Positions 63,692 through 64,000 of a stretch of DNA of 64,000 nucleotides are shown here, piece after piece. Position 1 is the stretch's first letter; each line of letters starts with the position of its first letter. The position numbers and the translations under genes were made by a program. The stretch is from positions 4,278,001-4,342,000 of the forward strand of contig NZ_CP088156.1 in NCBI RefSeq assembly GCF_021088345.1. The letters are read 5' to 3'. The notes under the pieces were generated by a model that saw only the letters and a program-made list of their open reading frames with translations, was not told where the DNA came from and did no database searches. This DNA is from Bradyrhizobium ontarionense (GTDB lineage Bacteria > Pseudomonadota > Alphaproteobacteria > Rhizobiales > Xanthobacteraceae).

Positions 63692-64000
63692 ATGGAACAG
63701 CTGCCCGCGCAAATGACGGTGGTCGCCATCAGCAAGCCCGGCGGACCCGAGGTGCTCAAGCCCGAGACCCGCCCGGTGCCGCAGCCCGGCCCCGGCGAGA
63801 TCCTGATCCGGGTGAAGGCCGCCGGCGTTAACCGTCCCGACGTCGCCCAGCGCTCCGGCAGCTACCCGCCGCCGCCCGGCGCCAGCGACCTGCCAGGGCT
63901 CGAGGTCGCCGGCGAGGTCGTGGCACTCGGCGAGGGCGCCGTCAGGCACAAGCTCGGCGACACCGTGATGTCGCTGGTGGCCGGCGGCGGCTACGCGCAA
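63692..64000 (+). CDS. NAD(P)H quinone oxidoreductase, PIG3/zinc-type alcohol dehydrogenase superfamily, N-terminal part
   Basis: First 103 codons; continues past the right edge. MTVVAISKPGGPEVLKPETR, VKAAGVNRPDVAQRSGSYPP, PGLEVAGEVVALGEG are the GroES-like N-terminal domain of the QOR/PIG3 family (MDR superfamily without zinc). NADPH-dependent reduction of quinones. GAGGA precedes the ATG at 63692; divergent from DUF1192 with 85 bases between. Confidence 0.92.
   Translation, partial: MEQLPAQMTVVAISKPGGPEVLKPETRPVPQPGPGEILIRVKAAGVNRPDVAQRSGSYPPPPGASDLPGLEVAGEVVALGEGAVRHKLGDTVMSLVAGGGYAQ

Overview
The window looks like a chromosomal segment of an alphaproteobacterium of the Bradyrhizobium/Rhodopseudomonas group. 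GC is high. The gene order ruvC-ruvA-ruvB-ybgC, yebC, zapA, transketolase-GAPDH-PGK-aldolase and rcdA is typical of Rhizobiales, and the spaces between genes carry palindromic repeats of the kinds found throughout Bradyrhizobium genomes. I see no tRNA or rRNA gene, no CRISPR array, and no intact insertion sequence or prophage.

Left part, 1-14.6 kb, mixed and partly accessory. A DHFR-like gene (cut by the left edge) diverges from an HxlR regulator. Then come an exported protein with a lysozyme-like motif, a large dispersed repeat, and a short-chain dehydrogenase paired with a small ClpP-like exported protein. Next is an ECF42-type sigma factor module on the minus strand (YCII/DGPF protein, sigma factor, DoxX-like protein, VOC protein). 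Two promoter-like sites with the same -35, spacing and -10 (TGTCGG-N17-CGTC) precede its two transcription blocks. A hydroxyacid dehydrogenase and a TetR/GST divergent pair follow. A 4.75-kb gene then encodes a DUF4011-helicase-Vsr-like nuclease-DUF3320 protein, the architecture of the antiphage gene hhe. Its Shine-Dalgarno sits inside a long hairpin.

14.6-24.9 kb is core. On the minus strand are ybgC, a TAT-type metallophosphoesterase, ruvB, a cytidine deaminase-like gene set between ruvB and ruvA, ruvA, ruvC and yebC. On the plus strand are two tandem soluble chemoreceptors sharing a C-terminal sensor-like domain. Then come a YmdB-type phosphodiesterase, 5-formyl-THF cyclo-ligase and, just upstream of it, a good candidate for the 6S RNA gene ssrS.

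24.9-36.1 kb is a repeat-rich accessory stretch lying between ssrS/cyclo-ligase and zapA, which are usually neighbours in alphaproteobacteria. It holds a DUF6756-DUF6678 fusion, an acetyltransferase, a DsrE-like exported protein, an orphan TAXI binding protein, a Cys-rich CDF metal transporter, a GST, a TauE/SafE exporter, a LysR regulator, a serine hydrolase and small proteins.

36.1-49.5 kb is again core. zapA and a DUF4164 gene diverge from transketolase. RecQ, GAPDH, a 46-residue membrane protein, PGK, a coiled-coil protein, class II and then class I fructose-bisphosphate aldolase, a ThiE-like protein, a Sel1-repeat protein and SuhB follow on the plus strand. 49.6-64 kb holds an outer-membrane protein, an RND efflux pair with an operator-like palindrome upstream, a DUF1295 protein, a MotA/MotB-like pair plus acetyltransferase, an MsbA-like ABC exporter divergent from rpmE (L31), rcdA, a DUF1192 protein and the start of a quinone oxidoreductase.

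Coordinates and domain calls come from reading the sequence. Family names are from memory of conserved motifs and were not checked by a search.
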